From NCBI RefSeq assembly GCF_003096075.1, contig NZ_CP015449.1:744001-808000 (forward strand): DNA of 64,000 nt, given 5' to 3'. This document shows, in pieces, positions 61,730 to 64,000 of this stretch. Position 1 is the stretch's first letter. Each line of letters starts with the position of its first letter. The notes beneath the pieces are model-generated. The model saw nothing but the letters and a program-made list of their open reading frames with translations. It did not search any database and was not told the origin of the DNA. This DNA comes from Dietzia lutea. GTDB taxonomy: Bacteria > Actinomycetota > Actinomycetes > Mycobacteriales > Mycobacteriaceae. The position numbers and the translations under genes were made by a program.

Positions 61730-62323
61730 TTACTCGTCACCCGCGAGCTGGCCGCCGTCGAGCGCAGAGGACAGGGTGCTTAGGCCGAGCGCGCCCGTGG
61801 TCGCGTCGCCGCCGCCGAGGGCGGACGAGAGGGTGTCCAGGCCGCCCCCCGAGCTCAGGCCGGAGATGGCGTCGAGCGGGCTGCCGACGACGATGAGCGG
61901 GGTGATGGACGGCTCTCCGGGAACGCAGTAGGTGACGGCGGAGTAGACGCCGGACTCGACCGTTGCTGAGACCGTGACGTCACCAGTGTCGACGTTGGCG
62001 ATGGGTGAGTTCAGCGGGCCGCCGCGAAGGAACGTGGCGACGGTATCCCCGGTGATGAGGTCGTTGATCGCGCCCGGGTTCAGGGTTGAAAGGTCGGCGA
62101 GTTTGGCGGCGAACGTGGCGGCTTCGGCAGTTGGTGCGACGGCGGCAACGCAGGTAGCGGCATCCGCGAGGCCGTCCTTCTCGAAGGTGACGGAGATCGT
62201 GTTGCCCTCGACGACGGGGTCGGATGCGGTGGCGGCCGACGCCGCGCCGGCACCGGCAACGGTCAGGGCGGCGGTGGCGCCGAGCACGGCGGCCGCGCGG
62301 ATGGCGGTACGGGCAGAAGTCAT
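61730..62323 (-). CDS. Secreted protein of unknown function
   Basis: This is a 197-residue exported protein. The signal peptide is MTSARTAIRAAAVLGATAAL then TVAGAGAASA-A. The mature part begins VVEGNTISVTFEKDG, has cysteines in ATCVAAV and TYCVPGEP, then IVVGSPLDAISGLSSGGG and a repetitive LSSALGGG-/LSSALDGG-type tail. GGAGG upstream supports the ATG at 62323. It is clearly related to the downstream gene. There is no known enzyme motif. Confidence 0.75.
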   Translation of the reverse strand: MTSARTAIRAAAVLGATAALTVAGAGAASAATASDPVVEGNTISVTFEKDGLADAATCVAAVAPTAEAATFAAKLADLSTLNPGAINDLITGDTVATFLRGGPLNSPIANVDTGDVTVSATVESGVYSAVTYCVPGEPSITPLIVVGSPLDAISGLSSGGGLDTLSSALGGGDATTGALGLSTLSSALDGGQLAGDE

Positions 62324-62426
62324 GGGGTCCTCCGGAAGGGGTGGGGGATACGGCCCGCGCGCGCGGGAACGGTTCTCAGGATATGTCAAGCATTCCCTCA
62401 TGTTCGGTGTATGGCGAAATACGACA

Positions 62427-62462
62427 ACGCACCCGCCGACCCAGAGGGCCGAGCGGGTGCGT
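62427..62462. terminator. Terminator-like hairpin after ipdC
   Basis: ACGCACCCGC (62427-62436) and GCGGGTGCGT (62453-62462) pair perfectly around a 16-base loop, 25 bases downstream of the ipdC stop on the minus strand. Confidence 0.7.
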
Positions 62463-62486
62463 CGGGGAGACGTGACGAGCGGGTCG

Positions 62487-63569
62487 TCAGCCGAGCTCGC
62501 GGAGTGCGTCGAGGCGCTCGTGCGCCTGCGTCATGATCCGCTGGATCAGCTCATCGCAGCTGGGAAGATCGTCGATCATGCCCACGACCTGGCCGGACGC
62601 CAGGACTCCCGCGTCGGTGTTGCCCTCGACCAGTCCGGCCTTGAGCAGCATCGGCGTGTTGGCGGCCATGACGATCTGCTGCCAGGTGCGGTCGGAGGCC
62701 TTCTTCATGTTGAGGCCGTCCTTGGCGAGTTGCTGCCACTTCATGCCCGTCATGGACTTGAACTTGTTCGCGTTCTGCACCGCCGCGGTCAGCCCCTTGA
62801 GGGGGCTTCCGGACTCCAGCGCGTTGACCAGGCCCGTCCGCAGGACGCGGTGGGGCATGCCGTCGACGCGGGTGGAGACGACGGTGTCCTGAAGGCCCCG
62901 CTCGAGGTACTGCTTCTTCACCGCGTCCGGCACCTGCGAGTCGCTGGTGAGAAGGAACCGCGTACCCATCGCGACGCCCGCGGCGCCGTAGGACAGCGCC
63001 GCGACCAGGCCTCGGCCGTCGAAGAACCCGCCGCCGGCCACGACGGGGATCGAGGTGTTCCCCGCGCCGCCGAGCGCGTCGATCACGCTGGGGAGCAGGA
63101 GGGTGGTGGCGACCTGTCCGGTGTGTCCGCCGCCCTCACCACCCTGGACGATGACCGCGTCGGCGCCCCAGGAGGCGACCTTGACGGCGTGCTTCGCGGC
63201 ACCGATGGAGGGGACGACGACGAGGCCGTTCTCCTTCAGTCGGGCGATCAGCTCGGGCTTGGGCGCGAGGGCGAACGATGCGACCTTCACCCCGTGGCGG
63301 ATCATCAGCTCACACCGCTCGGCGGCGTCCTCGGCATCGGCCCGGAGGTTGACACCGAACGGCTTGCTCGTGAGCTTCTTCGTCCGCACGATGGCGTCCT
63401 CGAGCTCTGCGTAGGTCATCGTGGCCGAGGCGATGATCCCCAGCCCGCCGGCGTTGGCGGTGGCGGCGGTCAGCTCGGGACCGGAGACCCAGCCCATGCC
63501 CGTCTGGACGATGGGGTATTCGACGCCGACGAGCTCGGTGAACGCGGTCGTGATGGTGGGAGCGCTCAC
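62487..63569 (-). CDS. ipdC: Flavin-dependent reductase IpdC (nitronate monooxygenase fold)
   Basis: This is a 360-residue FMN TIM-barrel protein of the nitronate monooxygenase / 2-nitropropane dioxygenase fold. Landmarks are YPIVQTGMGWVSGPELTAATANAGGLGIIAS, KPFGVNL, ADAVIVQGGEGGGHTG (FMN phosphate) and IPVVAGGGFFDGRGLVAALSYGAAGVAMGTRFL. In HIP catabolism IpdC is the reductase acting on a CoA ester before ring opening by IpdAB. Its GTG overlaps the ipdB stop. The ipdB-ipdC order matches mycobacteria. Confidence 0.9.
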   Translation of the reverse strand: MSAPTITTAFTELVGVEYPIVQTGMGWVSGPELTAATANAGGLGIIASATMTYAELEDAIVRTKKLTSKPFGVNLRADAEDAAERCELMIRHGVKVASFALAPKPELIARLKENGLVVVPSIGAAKHAVKVASWGADAVIVQGGEGGGHTGQVATTLLLPSVIDALGGAGNTSIPVVAGGGFFDGRGLVAALSYGAAGVAMGTRFLLTSDSQVPDAVKKQYLERGLQDTVVSTRVDGMPHRVLRTGLVNALESGSPLKGLTAAVQNANKFKSMTGMKWQQLAKDGLNMKKASDRTWQQIVMAANTPMLLKAGLVEGNTDAGVLASGQVVGMIDDLPSCDELIQRIMTQAHERLDALRELG

Positions 63570-64000
63570 GCGGCCGGCACCTCACGGTCGCGGAACCCTC
63601 GGGGGTCCAGCACCTCGCGGATGATGCGCAGTTCCTCGGCGGAGGGATCGCGGGTGACCGCGGCGTCGGCGAGGCCCTCGATCTCGAAGCCGGTGTTCTC
63701 GGCGACCTCGTCGGCGGTCACGCCCGGGTGCAGGCTCAGCGCCCGCATGCTGTGGTCGGTACCGCCGAAGTCGAACACGCCGAGGTTGGAGACCACCCGG
63801 TGGATGTGGTGGTAGCGGAACGCCGGATCGCCCTCGGTGTAGCGGTCGTAGCCGATGCCGCAGACCACGTCGACCTTCTCGGTGAACACTCGCGAGGAGT
63901 GCTTGCCGACCCAGTAGCTCGTGGCGTGGTTGATCGTGTTGCCGGGGGCTCCGCGCAGGCCGAACATCTGTCGGGTCGGCTTCTGCACGTCGTCGCCGAA
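63566..64000 (-). CDS. ipdB: IpdB, beta subunit of COCHEA-CoA hydrolase (N-terminus outside window)
   Basis: The last 144 residues of a CoA-transferase-family I beta subunit are visible; the frame is open to the right edge. GAPGNTINHATSYWVGKHSSRVF, VDVVCGIGYDRY and LGVFDFGGTDHSMRALSLHPGVTADEVAENTGFEIE are typical of IpdB. IpdAB is not a transferase but opens the last ring of the HIP-derived CoA ester by hydrolysis. IpdA and any KstR2 operator for this operon should lie just beyond the window. Confidence 0.88.
   Translation of the reverse strand, partial: FGDDVQKPTRQMFGLRGAPGNTINHATSYWVGKHSSRVFTEKVDVVCGIGYDRYTEGDPAFRYHHIHRVVSNLGVFDFGGTDHSMRALSLHPGVTADEVAENTGFEIEGLADAAVTRDPSAEELRIIREVLDPRGFRDREVPAA

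Overview
The window is very GC-rich (by eye around 70%), densely packed, and full of genes joined by 4-base ATGA/GTGA overlaps. WhiB, KstR/KstR2-type TetR regulators, a DUF222/HNH protein and a TreS-maltokinase pair point to a mycolic-acid actinobacterium (Mycobacteriales). A Dietzia-like organism, with Gordonia or Rhodococcus as relatives, is my best guess. It looks chromosomal. I see no IS element, phage gene, tRNA, rRNA or CRISPR array.

1-13.6 kb, accessory metabolism: an amidase cut by the left edge and a coupled FCD-type GntR regulator; a NarL-type regulator and a WhiB protein; a three-gene minus-strand operon (class-III aminotransferase, large FAD/Fe-S D-2-hydroxyacid dehydrogenase, succinate-semialdehyde dehydrogenase) divergent from a 2-hydroxyacid dehydrogenase across an ATTGT-N2-ACAAT operator; an isolated ectoine hydroxylase; and a LysR regulator divergent from a Glu/Leu-type dehydrogenase. 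A 414-base gap (13549-13962) holds a tandem repeat array and a 12-bp-stem hairpin.

14-47.7 kb, steroid catabolism under KstR. kstR is divergent from fadE34, followed by a fused chsE1-chsE2 gene, chsH2, chsH1 and ltp2 (removal of the last side-chain carbons). Then come a broken DUF2236 oxygenase gene, an esterase divergent from fadD19, an inserted treS-mak pair, an F420-type oxidoreductase, kstD with a MaoC hydratase, hsaE, an IclR regulator, a DUF222/HNH protein, hsaG-hsaF, kshB, a cysteine-rich small protein coupled to kshA, hsaA-hsaC-hsaB, a conserved protein and a sulfotransferase. KstR-like operators (TAGAAC-N2-GTTCTA type) sit at kstR/fadE34, esterase/fadD19, kstD/hsaE and kshA/hsaA. hsaD and cyp125 are absent from the window.

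47.7-64 kb, rings C/D under KstR2: a CysQ/IMPase-like phosphatase; an operon of an enoyl-CoA hydratase with fadE31, fadE32 and ipdE2 (fadE33); fadD3 with an SDR; a mycofactocin-type SDR divergent from ipdE1 (fadE30)-ipdF; two tandem paralogous small hydrophobic peptides; kstR2 and fadA6; two related secreted proteins; and ipdC-ipdB running off the right edge. Four KstR2 operators (AGCAAGTGCTTGGT core) lie before the hydratase operon, fadD3, the mycofactocin-type SDR/ipdE1 pair, and kstR2 itself.

Together the genes cover activation and shortening of the sterol side chain (fadD19, fadE34, chsE, chsH, ltp2), A/B-ring opening (kstD, kshAB, hsaABC), breakdown of the small A-ring fragment (hsaEFG) and HIP/C-D-ring degradation (fadD3, ipd genes, fadE30-33, fadA6). 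Gene names rest on recognised protein families and on gene order shared with the Mycobacterium tuberculosis and Rhodococcus cholesterol loci, recalled from knowledge and not from a search.
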